Part shown: positions 27,634-36,368 of the stretch, piece by piece
How the letters are laid out: the number at the start of each line of letters is the position of its first letter
How positions within the stretch are numbered: the first letter of the stretch is position 1
Assembly: GCA_947073545.1 (NCBI GenBank)
Contig: CAMTMP010000026.1
Span: 1-60,740 of the forward strand
Reading direction: 5' to 3'
Source of the DNA: an uncultured bacterium
Lineage (GTDB): Bacteria; Bacillota; Clostridia; Lachnospirales; Lachnospiraceae
DNA: 60,740 nt
Made by a program: the position numbers and the translations under genes
Notes under the pieces: model-generated
What the model saw: the letters and a program-made list of their open reading frames with translations, nothing else
Told to the model about the DNA's origin: nothing
Databases searched by the model: none

Positions 27634-28602
27634 TTATGAGTGGTGCGTCGGTCGGGAGCTTCTCCCGGTGCCGCTTCTCGCGGAACTGATCTGCTTCACT
27701 TTTTTCTCCGGCTTTGCCACGGTGACCTTAGGCACGGCCTTAACATAATAATAGTATTCGTCGTCCTCAAACTGAACCTTTTCTGTTCGACTGTAATCAA
27801 CATAAAATACAAAAAACTGCAATATCAATACAAGCAGAAAGGAGACAACCGTTCCTAAAATGACGCTGATTAAAGGCTGGTTAATGTCAAAAATCAAGTC
27901 TCCCACCAAAAGTACCATGATATTCACCACTGCGCCGGCGGTCATGGCGATCGTCCATGCATAATCGATGCTCAGACGCCGCAGAAGATAAACGATAATT
28001 ACCGTGATGGAAAAGGCGGCGATTGTCACAACCATTTCCCGGTTTTGAATCAGGCCGTCGATAATAAACTTAAATTTTGCCGCCGTCTCCTCATCCGCCA
28101 TGGCTGCAATCACTGTGGCATTTTGTGTCACGTAGTGAATCATATAGTAAACGATCACGCCGCAGGCGACAGAAACCGCCGATGCGGGCGCACCGATCAG
28201 ACCCATGGATATGGGGATTACATAGGGGATGCGCAGAAGAAAACAGAGCGGCAGAAGCACTACGACAACAGTATCTTTCGGCGAAAACCGCAGGTATAAC
28301 AAAAAGAGCAACAAAAAACCTGCGCCGATGACCGCAGCGCATTCCATGCTGAACGTGTAGAGGTGAAGCAGCGTGAAAACCGCGCTCATGAGAACGATAA
28401 AATTCATCGGCATAAAAGAGCACATAAGCGCTACAATCAGCACCACCGTTATCCTGTTAATCGACTCCATGTAGCCCAGTCTGGAATTAATCAGGCAAAG
28501 GGTAAGAAGAGCCAGAAGGAATTTCAAAAGCGGTGTGATATACACCTCATATTTGCTGTAAATGGTCAAAAGTATCTGTTTTGCAACCAGTAAAGTAGTC
28601 AT
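27634..28602 (-). CDS. Conserved polytopic membrane protein, unknown function
   Basis: A 322-residue protein with about eight to nine hydrophobic helices through residue 270, then a charged cytosolic tail (EDDEYYYYVKAVPKV) that ends in a Lys/Arg/Ser/Thr-rich stretch. I do not recognise a family. It sits directly upstream of cdaA (53 bases) and 15 bases downstream of another small membrane protein, in the same direction. A role linked to cell-envelope or c-di-AMP signalling is a guess from position only. Confidence 0.75.
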   Translation of the reverse strand: MTTLLVAKQILLTIYSKYEVYITPLLKFLLALLTLCLINSRLGYMESINRITVVLIVALMCSFMPMNFIVLMSAVFTLLHLYTFSMECAAVIGAGFLLLFLLYLRFSPKDTVVVVLLPLCFLLRIPYVIPISMGLIGAPASAVSVACGVIVYYMIHYVTQNATVIAAMADEETAAKFKFIIDGLIQNREMVVTIAAFSITVIIVYLLRRLSIDYAWTIAMTAGAVVNIMVLLVGDLIFDINQPLISVILGTVVSFLLVLILQFFVFYVDYSRTEKVQFEDDEYYYYVKAVPKVTVAKPEKKVKQISSARSGTGRSSRPTHHS

Positions 28603-28617
28603 CGTAAATTAGTCCTT

Positions 28618-29016
28618 TTATCCGTTCTTTTCGCTCTTATACATGGAGGAGAGCTTGTGCAGATTTATATAATACGTGCGCAGACTCTTGCTCGCCCTGC
28701 TGTACCTGACTGTGTACACCACATAGGAGATGAGAGCGTATGCGCCCACCGTTCCCAGATATAAGAAAAGAACATTCTTCGCAAATTCGAGAAGATCCAT
28801 CTTGTAGATCTCCGTCATAAAGATTTCGTAATCATAAAAAATGTACATAGCAAAAACCACTACAAATGCGATGGTTGCACTTATAATGGATTTAAGCACC
28901 TGCCAGCCTATATAGTCGCTCCGGAAATAACTGCCGATGGCAAGACACCGCTTGCCGTCATGGGCTTCGTAGGAGGCCATCTTGGTCATCAGAACGACTC
29001 TCTCTTCATTTAACAT
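28618..29016 (-). CDS. Small two-helix membrane protein, unknown function
   Basis: A 132-residue protein: a soluble N-terminus (VLMTKMASYEAHDGKRCLAIG), two transmembrane helices (about residues 44-62 and 80-103), and a basic C-terminus (RYSRASKSLRTYYINLHKL). The ATG at 29016 has GGAG 6 bases upstream; a TTG four codons earlier overlaps that site. No family recognised. It lies between yvyF and the larger membrane protein, tightly spaced on both sides (27 and 15 bases). Confidence 0.75.
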   Translation of the reverse strand: MLNEERVVLMTKMASYEAHDGKRCLAIGSYFRSDYIGWQVLKSIISATIAFVVVFAMYIFYDYEIFMTEIYKMDLLEFAKNVLFLYLGTVGAYALISYVVYTVRYSRASKSLRTYYINLHKLSSMYKSEKNG

Positions 29017-29043
29017 ATATTTCTCCAATTTCCGACAGAAGAA

Positions 29044-29451
29044 TCAGTTCAAGAAACGCATTTTCGGATTTTCTTTTGTGTCCTTTTTCTTCTGCACTTT
29101 GATCGGCTCGGGTTTTTTGATGCTGGCGCCCAGCTCGTTAGCCATGCTGTTTTTACACTTGCCGCAGAAACGTCCGGACAAAATAGCAGCGCCACAGTTT
29201 TCGCAGGAGAGCGTAACGCCTGACTCTGCAGAAAGCTCCAGTCGTTCTTCCCTGAGCCACTGATGGATCTGGTTTGTGGAAACTTCACAGGCTTCCGCCA
29301 CCTGTTGGATACCTGCATGGCCGTTATCCTGAATGTATTTTTTTACTTCCTGAAATTTCTCCTCAAGCTTCTCACGGCACGCCATACAAATCGGCGGTCC
29401 GGAGACATAGTTAAAAAGATTTCCGCATTTCCTGCAATTTCTTACGTTCAT
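29044..29451 (-). CDS. yvyF: YvyF-like flagellar operon protein
   Basis: A 135-residue protein matching the YvyF family found beside comF and flagellar genes in Bacillota. An N-terminal zinc knuckle (NCRKCGNLFNYVSGPPICMACR), a helix-turn-helix (GIQQVAEACEVSTNQIHQWLREERLE) and a second zinc ribbon (CENCGAAILSGRFCGKCK) are visible. It may regulate transcription or translation of flagellar genes. It is 30 bases downstream of comF, the same order as comFC-yvyF in B. subtilis. Confidence 0.85.
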   Translation of the reverse strand: MNVRNCRKCGNLFNYVSGPPICMACREKLEEKFQEVKKYIQDNGHAGIQQVAEACEVSTNQIHQWLREERLELSAESGVTLSCENCGAAILSGRFCGKCKNSMANELGASIKKPEPIKVQKKKDTKENPKMRFLN

Positions 29452-29481
29452 ACTTTACCTCCCTGAGACAAAATTTTCTAG

Positions 29482-30237
29482 TCATATTCCTCTGCCTACG
29501 GCAAGAGTTATGAAATAAATTCGCTCTACACCCGCTTTTCTTAATTCGCGGCTCATGGCGTCTATCGTACTGCCCGTCGTGTAGATGTCGTCAATGATTA
29601 TAATTATACCTAATTTTACATCATTACGGCAAATTTTAAAAGCCTTTTTCAAATTATTTTGCCTTTCTGCGGCAGATAAATCTTTCATCGGTGCAGTTTT
29701 CACTGCTCTTTCTATCAGGCCGGTACATACCGGAATGCCGGTGCGCGCGGAGAGAGCCTCCGCCAGCACCTGCGCCTGATTGTAACCGCGTTTCTTATGT
29801 CTGCTTATGTGAAGCGGTACCGGAATAAGGGCTTCGGCCTGACAGGAGCGGATAAAATTCCCAAGCTGTTCCTGTATGCAGGCGGCAAAATAATCGGCGT
29901 ACTCCCGCCTGCCTTGGTATTTGAAACGGGCAATGGAGGCGGAAACGCTGCGGTAGGAGAAGAGAGCGCGTCCGCTGTCAAAAAGATGCGGATGGGAGGC
30001 ACAGTCGCCGCAGTATTCTTTTTGACTGTCCCCGATGTGTTTGCCGCATTTAAGACACATCGGGGGTTTGATGTATGTAAGTTTGGGCGCGCATTCCGTG
30101 CAGATAAACGCGTTCCATGGCTTGACCGGCTCGTCGCAGGCAGGACAGCGGCGGGGATAGAGAAGTGTAACGGCGGAGTCGACTGCCGCCTTGAGACGTG
30201 GATTCACGCGAAGATGCATGGTAAGATGTGGGTTCAT
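29482..30237 (-). CDS. comFC: ComF family protein (phosphoribosyltransferase fold)
   Basis: A 251-residue protein of the ComFC/GntX family needed for natural DNA uptake in several Bacillota. N-terminal zinc-finger cysteines (RRCPACDEPVKPWNAFICTEC, MCLKCG, YCGDC) precede a PRTase type I domain with RGYNQAQVLAEALS and the PRPP motif IIIIIDDIYTTGSTIDAM. The helicase ComFA is not beside it; instead RecD2 lies upstream. The start at 30237 is the first ATG of the frame and follows AGAAAGGAATCTTCT. Confidence 0.9.
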   Translation of the reverse strand: MNPHLTMHLRVNPRLKAAVDSAVTLLYPRRCPACDEPVKPWNAFICTECAPKLTYIKPPMCLKCGKHIGDSQKEYCGDCASHPHLFDSGRALFSYRSVSASIARFKYQGRREYADYFAACIQEQLGNFIRSCQAEALIPVPLHISRHKKRGYNQAQVLAEALSARTGIPVCTGLIERAVKTAPMKDLSAAERQNNLKKAFKICRNDVKLGIIIIIDDIYTTGSTIDAMSRELRKAGVERIYFITLAVGRGI

Positions 30238-30310
30238 AGAAGATTCCTTTCTGATGTGAGCGGGGCGGGCCTTTGCCCACCCGGACCTGATTTAAAAAGC
30301 CGGTATAATG

Positions 30311-32614
30311 TTACTCCTCGATTTGTATCGAACGAATCTGATCCAGAAAACCGGTGTATCGGTGGTTTTCCCGGTTGTTGGCAACCATTTCGAAAAGCGT
30401 AGTGCGGCTTCCCAGAATGGTGACGCAGGTCTTCGCGCGGGTGATCCCCGTATAGAGAAGATTGCGGTTGAAAAGCATATGCGGCCCTGTGAGAAGCGGC
30501 ATAATCACGGCGGGATATTCGCTGCCCTGTGATTTGTGTATGGTCACGGCATAGGCCAGTTCGATTTCGTCCAGTCCCGAATAAGGATAGGTAACTCGTC
30601 TGTGTTCGTCAAACTCCACCACCACTTCGCGGGCGTATTCATCGATCGTGCGGATCACGCCGATATCTCCGTTAAAGATGCCCGTTCCCTGATCAATCGG
30701 AATATTGTAGCGGCTTACCACTTCCCAGGCAAGCTGGTAATTGTTTTTGATCTGCATTACCTTATCGCCTTCCCGGAAGAGAACTTCTCCGGACTGGTAC
30801 TCGCGCTTCTTGTCGTCCGGCGGATTCAGGTATCGCTGGAGAATACCGTTTAGCGTTTCCACGCCGAGCTGGCCCTTGCGCATGGGCGTGAGCACCTGAA
30901 TGTCATAGGGAGTCGCGTCCACATAGCGGGGCAGTTTTTCCAAAATAAGTTGAATCATATGCTTGTATATGACGTTTGTGTCGTTTCTTTCGAGAAAGAA
31001 AAAATCCCTGCTTTTATTGTCCAGAACGGGATCTTCTCCGGCGTGGATTCTGTGGGCATTCAGAACGATATCGCTCTCCTGTGCCTGACGAAAAATCTTT
31101 TCCAGAACCACGGTCTGAAACGCGCCGCTTTTGATCAGATCGGAGAGCACTTGCCCCGGCCCGACGGAAGGGAGCTGGTTCACGTCGCCCACCAAGATCA
31201 GGCGGGTTCCCACGGAAACCGCTTTTAAAAGCGATTGGAAGAGAAAGATATCCACCATGGACATTTCATCTACAATAATCACGTCCGCTTCCAGCGGATT
31301 TTCCTCGTTGCGCTCAAAGCGCGCCGCTTTTCCCTCCAGAGCCGCCGCGCCGGAAAGCTCTAAAAGTCTGTGGATGGTGCGGGACTCATATCCGGTAGCC
31401 TCAGTCATGCGCTTGGCTGCGCGGCCTGTGGGAGCTGCCAGACTGATGTCCATTCCCTGAGAAAGAAAGTAACGGATGATTGCATTGATGGTGGTCGTCT
31501 TGCCCGTACCCGGGCCACCGGAGAGAATGAACACACCGTTTCTGATGCTCTCGAGAACAGAGCGTTTTTGCAGGCTGTCCAGCACGATGCCAAGATCCGC
31601 CTCCACTTGATCTACTTTTCGGAGAAGCGCCTCCTCCTCGGCGGGGAGAAGCGCCTCCGCGATATTTAAGTCGTGGAGCATCCGCGCGCAGTTTAATTCG
31701 GCGTAATAGAATGTGCTGGCGTAGACACGGCATTCACGCGCCGGTATGGCATCGTCTGTACCGGAGTCCCCCCCGGTTTTGCTGCTCGAAGCCGTGCCGC
31801 TGTTCGCAATGGGAACATATTTCATGACCAGCTTTTTGTCCATGGCCAGATTCTGTAGCTGGGGGTTCATCAGGGATGGCTCGATTCCAAGGAGCTCTCC
31901 CGCTTGAGAAAGAAGCCTGTCTGCAGGGAGATAGCAATGGCCCTCACCGCCTGCCTGCTGTAACGTATAGAGCAGGCCGCTCCTGATGCGGTAGTCGGAA
32001 TCTGTGTGAATACCGATTTTTGCAGCGATTTCATCCGCGATACGAAAGCCGATGCCCTGTATGTCTTCCGCCAGACGATAGGGATTTTCTTTCATGACGC
32101 CGTAAAGCCCCATTCCGTAGGCCTCATAAATGCGCAGGGCAAGGGTGTTGGAAATGCCGTAACCCTGCAGAAAAGTCATAGCGTCCCTTGCGTCCCGCTT
32201 CTCGTAGAGAGATGCCGCGATCTCTCTGGCTTTGCGAAGGCTGATTCCTTTCACTTCCGCCAGTCGCTCCGGTTCTTCCTCGATGACGCGGTAGGTGTCT
32301 GAGCCGAAAGCGCGGATGATCCGCTTCGCTAACGCTTCCCCTACGCCCTTTACGGCGCCGGAGGAAAGGTATCTTTCCATGCTGAGCTCATCACTCGGCG
32401 GCAGAATCTTATACTGATCGATCTTGAACTGTTTTCCATATACCTGATGCCGGGTATATTCGCCCTGCGCCTCAATTGTCTCGCCCTGATCCATGGTTTT
32501 AAAAAAACCAACGCAGGTAAGTTCGTCCTCCTGCGTGATAAGATTTAGCACCGTATATCCATTGTCTTTGTTGCGGTAAATAATGTGATCAATAAACCCT
32601 TTGACTGTTTCCAT
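30311..32614 (-). CDS. recD2: RecD2-like ATP-dependent DNA helicase
   Basis: A 767-residue SF1B helicase that acts without RecBC. N-terminal OB-like domain (METVKGFIDHIIYRNKDNGYTVL in pieces), helix-hairpin-helix segment (GVGEALAKRIIRAFG, GISNTLALRIYEAYG), Walker A LSGGPGTGKTTTINAII, Walker B VIIVDEMSMVD, QLPSVGPG (motif III) and the C-terminal ELAYAVTIHKSQGSEYPAVI with TRAK (motifs V/VI). The start at 32614 is chosen from the family N-terminus; its ribosome site is weak (AGGT), and a GTG at 32662 is an alternative. It is embedded between flagellar genes and comF. Confidence 0.93.
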   Translation of the reverse strand: METVKGFIDHIIYRNKDNGYTVLNLITQEDELTCVGFFKTMDQGETIEAQGEYTRHQVYGKQFKIDQYKILPPSDELSMERYLSSGAVKGVGEALAKRIIRAFGSDTYRVIEEEPERLAEVKGISLRKAREIAASLYEKRDARDAMTFLQGYGISNTLALRIYEAYGMGLYGVMKENPYRLAEDIQGIGFRIADEIAAKIGIHTDSDYRIRSGLLYTLQQAGGEGHCYLPADRLLSQAGELLGIEPSLMNPQLQNLAMDKKLVMKYVPIANSGTASSSKTGGDSGTDDAIPARECRVYASTFYYAELNCARMLHDLNIAEALLPAEEEALLRKVDQVEADLGIVLDSLQKRSVLESIRNGVFILSGGPGTGKTTTINAIIRYFLSQGMDISLAAPTGRAAKRMTEATGYESRTIHRLLELSGAAALEGKAARFERNEENPLEADVIIVDEMSMVDIFLFQSLLKAVSVGTRLILVGDVNQLPSVGPGQVLSDLIKSGAFQTVVLEKIFRQAQESDIVLNAHRIHAGEDPVLDNKSRDFFFLERNDTNVIYKHMIQLILEKLPRYVDATPYDIQVLTPMRKGQLGVETLNGILQRYLNPPDDKKREYQSGEVLFREGDKVMQIKNNYQLAWEVVSRYNIPIDQGTGIFNGDIGVIRTIDEYAREVVVEFDEHRRVTYPYSGLDEIELAYAVTIHKSQGSEYPAVIMPLLTGPHMLFNRNLLYTGITRAKTCVTILGSRTTLFEMVANNRENHRYTGFLDQIRSIQIEE

Positions 32615-32680
32615 AGAATACCTGTGTGATGTAGAAAAACTGTGGCCCGGATCGGTTTTCACCGCCGGGCACAGTCGGTT

Positions 32681-33061
32681 TTATATCATGCCGTAGTTGA
32701 TCTTTGCCTGCTCGTATAACATCTGCGCCAAAGAGTTGGAACCCTGCGTCGCAGTCGGATTGGAAATCTCCTGAATCACAGAATCTTTGAAATAATTCAC
32801 CATATTGGAAGCATAGCCATCCTCATCATCACTGAAAATATCTACGGTTTTCTGCATTTTTTTATAGACCTGTTCCCACAGATATGCTTCAAACTGCTTG
32901 CAGGCATCAAAGAGAGCGTCGTCCTCTTTTGTCTTTTCTGTTCCATTGGAATTGCGCGTATTCTGTACGTTTTGCAGATTCTTCTGCAAAGTCTCTGCGG
33001 CTACGCGGTTTCCGTCGGTCATATAATTTGTGTATGCGGATAAGTTGGTTAAATCGTTCAT
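32681..33061 (-). CDS. FlgJ-like rod-binding protein
   Basis: A 126-residue protein resembling the N-terminal rod-binding (rod cap) domain of FlgJ, without the muramidase domain. The conserved core is DDALFDACKQFEAYLWEQVYKKMQKTV followed by SNMVNYFKDSVIQEISN when read in parts. It would assist assembly of the flagellar rod in the periplasm-like space. It follows flhP in the same direction, with a 165-base gap that contains a hairpin. Confidence 0.82.
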   Translation of the reverse strand: MNDLTNLSAYTNYMTDGNRVAAETLQKNLQNVQNTRNSNGTEKTKEDDALFDACKQFEAYLWEQVYKKMQKTVDIFSDDEDGYASNMVNYFKDSVIQEISNPTATQGSNSLAQMLYEQAKINYGMI

Positions 33062-33226
33062 ATATGTTCTCCTAAGTTATACTAAGCCGTGCCATTCGCA
33101 ATCCGTTTCGCGGGATCAGGTTTGCTTGATCGGCTTATTGCAGGCTGTCGCCCTATAAAATTGTGCCTGAAAAGTCAGCCGCATGCAAGCATACGCGTCC
33201 TATTCAGCGCCAATTTTGCACGGCTC

Positions 33227-34045
33227 TTAGCGTTTCAGGTTGTTGGCGACTTCCAGCATGGAGTCGGATGTGGTGATGGACTTGGAGTTCATTTCGTAGG
33301 CGCGCTGCGCTACGATCAGGTTTACCATCTCATTCGCAACCTGTACGTTGGAGCCTTCCAGATAGCCTTGGATAATTCTGCTTCTGCGCACATCAGGCTC
33401 GGTGCTCTCGTTAATGACACGGCCGCTGGCGTCTGTCACCGCAAAGAGGGTATCGCCCACTCTTCTTAAGCCGCCGGGATTGTTAAACTGGAACGTGCCG
33501 ATCTGTATGCCGATGGGCTGCGGGTTATTCTGCGCGTCGGGATAGCAGATCTGTCCGTCCTCTGTAATCGAAAGATTGCTGGCGATATAGCCTGCATCGG
33601 TGACAATAGCGCGTCCATCGACATCCAATACCGGAAGTCCGTCCGCATTTGTAAGGGTCATGCGGTTACCGCCTGCAAGCGCCCATGTGAAATCGCCGTT
33701 TCTTGTATAAAAGATTTGCCCGTCCTCGCCGCGCAGGGCAAAGAAACCGTCCCCCTCTATTGCGAAGGATGTATCGGAAGCAGAATCCAGAAGGCTGCCC
33801 TGTGTGAAAATCTGGTTGATAGAGGAGGTGCGGACGCCCAGACCTACCTGTGAGGTGGTGGGTTTCGGATCGCCGTTTGCCGTCGTTGTAATGGATTGCA
33901 GGTTCTGATACAGGAGGGACTTGAACTGTGCTACCTGTGCCTTGTATCCTACGGAATTGACGTTTGCGAGATTATTCGCTATCGTATCCACATTTGTCTG
34001 CTGAGCATTCATGCCGGTCGCACCCGACCATAAACTTCTAACCAT
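33227..34045 (-). CDS. flhP: Flagellar hook-basal body (rod) protein, FlgG/FlhP type
   Basis: A 272-residue flagellar rod protein. Conserved N-terminus MNAQQTNVDTIANNLANVNSVGYK (read MNAQQ...NNLANVNSVG), the middle FAIEGDGFFAL and TRNGDFTWA, and the C-terminus VANEMVNLIVAQRAYEMNSKSI typical of distal rod FlgG. It is exported by the flagellar type III system and lacks a signal peptide. It pairs with the similar gene upstream, as in the mbl-flhO-flhP order of B. subtilis. Confidence 0.92.
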   Translation of the reverse strand: MVRSLWSGATGMNAQQTNVDTIANNLANVNSVGYKAQVAQFKSLLYQNLQSITTTANGDPKPTTSQVGLGVRTSSINQIFTQGSLLDSASDTSFAIEGDGFFALRGEDGQIFYTRNGDFTWALAGGNRMTLTNADGLPVLDVDGRAIVTDAGYIASNLSITEDGQICYPDAQNNPQPIGIQIGTFQFNNPGGLRRVGDTLFAVTDASGRVINESTEPDVRRSRIIQGYLEGSNVQVANEMVNLIVAQRAYEMNSKSITTSDSMLEVANNLKR

Positions 34046-34084
34046 ATGTATTCTCCTTTACGCGCTTGCTCTATATACTAACTC

Positions 34085-34954
34085 TTATATTTTACCGTTC
34101 TGCGTTACCGCCTGCTCCAGGGTATCGTCATAGGTTGTGATCACCTTCTGGTTGCTTTCATACTGCCTTTGCAGGGTAATCATGTTAACCATCTCTGTCA
34201 CTACGGAAATATTTGACATTTCCAAGTATCCCTGATGAATCTGTGTATCAACTCCGGTCTCACCACGGTCAAGTTCCACCGCGCCCTCTACGGGTTGGAA
34301 GAAGTTCTCACCGAAACGCTCCAAATAATTGTAATCCTCAAAATCGGTGATACCGATGGTTGCAACCGTAGTACCGTCCTGTATGATCGTGCCGTTGCGG
34401 CTGATGCTAATGGGAAGAGCGGTATCCATCTGGATTCGTCGTCCGTCCTCATCCAGTACATAATCGCCGTCCTGCGTCTGAAGGAAACCCTGACGGTTCA
34501 TGGTAAAGTTGCCGTCTCTGGTATATTTGGTGGAGGTTACCCCCGCTTTGTTCGTGTACTCTACTGCGAAAAAGCCTCTGTCCGAGAGAGCGAGATCAAG
34601 TGTATTTCCGGTTTCTTTAATGGGTCCCTGAGAATAGTCCACATAGTTCTCGCCGATCTTTACGCCAAGATTCAGCCCTGTTTTTCTGACACGCCGTTCC
34701 AGATAGTTTTCGTTCAGCGGATTGTTTAATTCCGCTTCGTCGACGGCCCTGTTGGTCGCCAAGGGTCTGGGAATATTTCCCGGCTCCGATAAATCTTTAA
34801 TCTTATAAGCGAGCACCGTATCAAAGGCTTCGCTTGTGGTGCCTTCTTTTTTAAACCCATTGGTCGTTGCATTTGCCAGATTGTTCGTCAACACGTCCAT
34901 CCGGTGCTGTTCGTTCAACATGCCTGTATAGGCGGTGTACAAACCCTTTAACAT
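34085..34954 (-). CDS. flhO: Flagellar hook-basal body (rod) protein, FlgF/FlhO type
   Basis: A 289-residue paralogue of the following gene. It shows MLNEQHRMDVLTNNLANATTNGFKKE, LALSDRGFFAVEY, YTRDGNFTMNRQGFLQTQDG and the C-terminal YLEMSNISVVTEMVNMITLQRQYESNQK. The order directly downstream of mbl and upstream of flhP supports FlhO. A gap of 39 bases to flhP suggests one transcript. Confidence 0.9.
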   Translation of the reverse strand: MLKGLYTAYTGMLNEQHRMDVLTNNLANATTNGFKKEGTTSEAFDTVLAYKIKDLSEPGNIPRPLATNRAVDEAELNNPLNENYLERRVRKTGLNLGVKIGENYVDYSQGPIKETGNTLDLALSDRGFFAVEYTNKAGVTSTKYTRDGNFTMNRQGFLQTQDGDYVLDEDGRRIQMDTALPISISRNGTIIQDGTTVATIGITDFEDYNYLERFGENFFQPVEGAVELDRGETGVDTQIHQGYLEMSNISVVTEMVNMITLQRQYESNQKVITTYDDTLEQAVTQNGKI

Positions 34955-35069
34955 ATTGTATCTTCCTCCATATATACCGGGAACGCCTGTATTTGGTATT
35001 CCCGAAAGTGACGCTTAAAACGTCTCCGCGAAGCAGCCTCCGCTGACGACGGCCGAAAATCCCTGTTGT

Positions 35070-36062
35070 TTAGTCTTCGCGGTACCCTGCTAAAAATTCT
35101 ACATACTTTCCGGTACCGATCGCCACAGCCGTCATCGGATCTTCGGCGGTCATGGTATTAATACCGGTTTTAGCCGCGATCAGATCTTCCAGTCCACGAA
35201 GCAGACTGCCGCCGCCGGTCAAAACGATACCGCGGTCCGCGATATCCGCCGCAAGTTCCGGGGGCGTCTTCTCCAGTACGCTGTGTATCGTTTCCACGAT
35301 CTGAACTGTGGTCTCATGCAGCGCCTCTTCTGTTTCTTCCGATGAAACCTTGACGGTTCTGGGAAGACCGGTCACCAGATTACGTCCTCTTACGTCCATG
35401 TAATCTACCTCGGGACGTTTGAATGCGGAGCCGATCTTTATTTTTAAATCCTCTGCCGTACGTTCACCGATCAGCAGATTATGTTTTTTACGCATATAAC
35501 GCACAATAGCTTCGTCGAAGTCGTCGCCGGCTATTTTAATGGAAGCGCTGACTACCGTGCCGCCGAGAGAAATTACCGCGATATCGGAAGTGCCGCCGCC
35601 GATATCTACGATCATATTTCCGCAGGGCTTGGAAATATCGATGCCTGCGCCGATGGCTGCCGCGATCGGCTCTTCAATAATCGAAACCTCTCTTGCACCC
35701 GCCTGATAGGTCGCATCCTCCACGGCTTTCTTTTCTACCTCTGTCACGCCGCTAGGCACACAGACAGCAATGCGCGGTTTCCTGAAAGTCTTTTTACCCA
35801 AGGCTTTCTGAATAAAATACTTCATCATTTTTTCCGTAACCTGATAGTCGGAGATAACCCCCTGTCTTAAGGGTCTCACCGCGACGATATTGCCCGGCGT
35901 CCTGCCGAGCATGAGGCGAGCGTCCTCACCGATCGCCTTGATTTTATTCGTATCTCTGTCAAACGCAACGACCGAAGGCTCCTTCAATACAACGCCCTTA
36001 CCTCTGATATATACTAAAATACTGGCTGTGCCAAGATCTATACCGATATCTGTAAACTGCAT
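35070..36062 (-). CDS. mbl: Rod shape-determining protein, MreB/Mbl family
   Basis: A 330-residue actin homologue that forms membrane-bound filaments steering cell-wall synthesis. Motifs: phosphate 1 DIGIDLGTASILVYI, VCVPSGVTEVEKKAV, phosphate 2 MIVDIGGGTSDIAVISLGG and the adenosine site GIVLTGGGSLLRGL. The flhO-flhP neighbours point to Mbl rather than MreB. The leader carries GGGAAGGGGAACAAAGG before ATG, and a good promoter lies upstream. Confidence 0.93.
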   Translation of the reverse strand: MQFTDIGIDLGTASILVYIRGKGVVLKEPSVVAFDRDTNKIKAIGEDARLMLGRTPGNIVAVRPLRQGVISDYQVTEKMMKYFIQKALGKKTFRKPRIAVCVPSGVTEVEKKAVEDATYQAGAREVSIIEEPIAAAIGAGIDISKPCGNMIVDIGGGTSDIAVISLGGTVVSASIKIAGDDFDEAIVRYMRKKHNLLIGERTAEDLKIKIGSAFKRPEVDYMDVRGRNLVTGLPRTVKVSSEETEEALHETTVQIVETIHSVLEKTPPELAADIADRGIVLTGGGSLLRGLEDLIAAKTGINTMTAEDPMTAVAIGTGKYVEFLAGYRED

Positions 36063-36126
36063 TTACCTTTGTTCCCCTTCCCGAGAATTACCATATGGCC
36101 GCATATTTTTCTTCTACGGCTATTAT

Positions 36127-36155
36127 ATTATACCCTCATCATATCGGTTTTTCAA
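36127..36155 (-). promoter_or_regulatory. Promoter of the mbl-flhO-flhP run
   Basis: On the minus strand TTGAAA (36155-36150), 17 bases, TATAAT (36132-36127), about 65 bases before the mbl start. A second TATAAT lies 5 bases further. The remaining gap to 36368 contains no gene. Confidence 0.7.
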
Positions 36156-36329
36156 AGGTTTTTATGATTTTTTTTAAAAAAAGTAAAAAACGCCAAAAAC
36201 AGAACGGTTCCATCCGCTCTGAATTCAGCATCCATGCTCTCTAAATTATTATCGGCGGGCAGGGCGAAAATGTTAACCCGCTAAAGCATTTCTTGTAAAA
36301 AAAGTCGCTCCAAATTTTGGAAGCTGTGT

Positions 36330-36335
36330 TATACT
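36330..36335 (+). promoter_or_regulatory. Extended -10 box of the COG3044 ATPase gene
   Basis: TGT-TATACT, an extended -10, lies 33 bases before the start codon. No convincing -35 is present at the normal spacing. Confidence 0.45.
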
Positions 36336-36368
36336 ACAAGATAATAATCATAAAGGAGCATTAAAATT

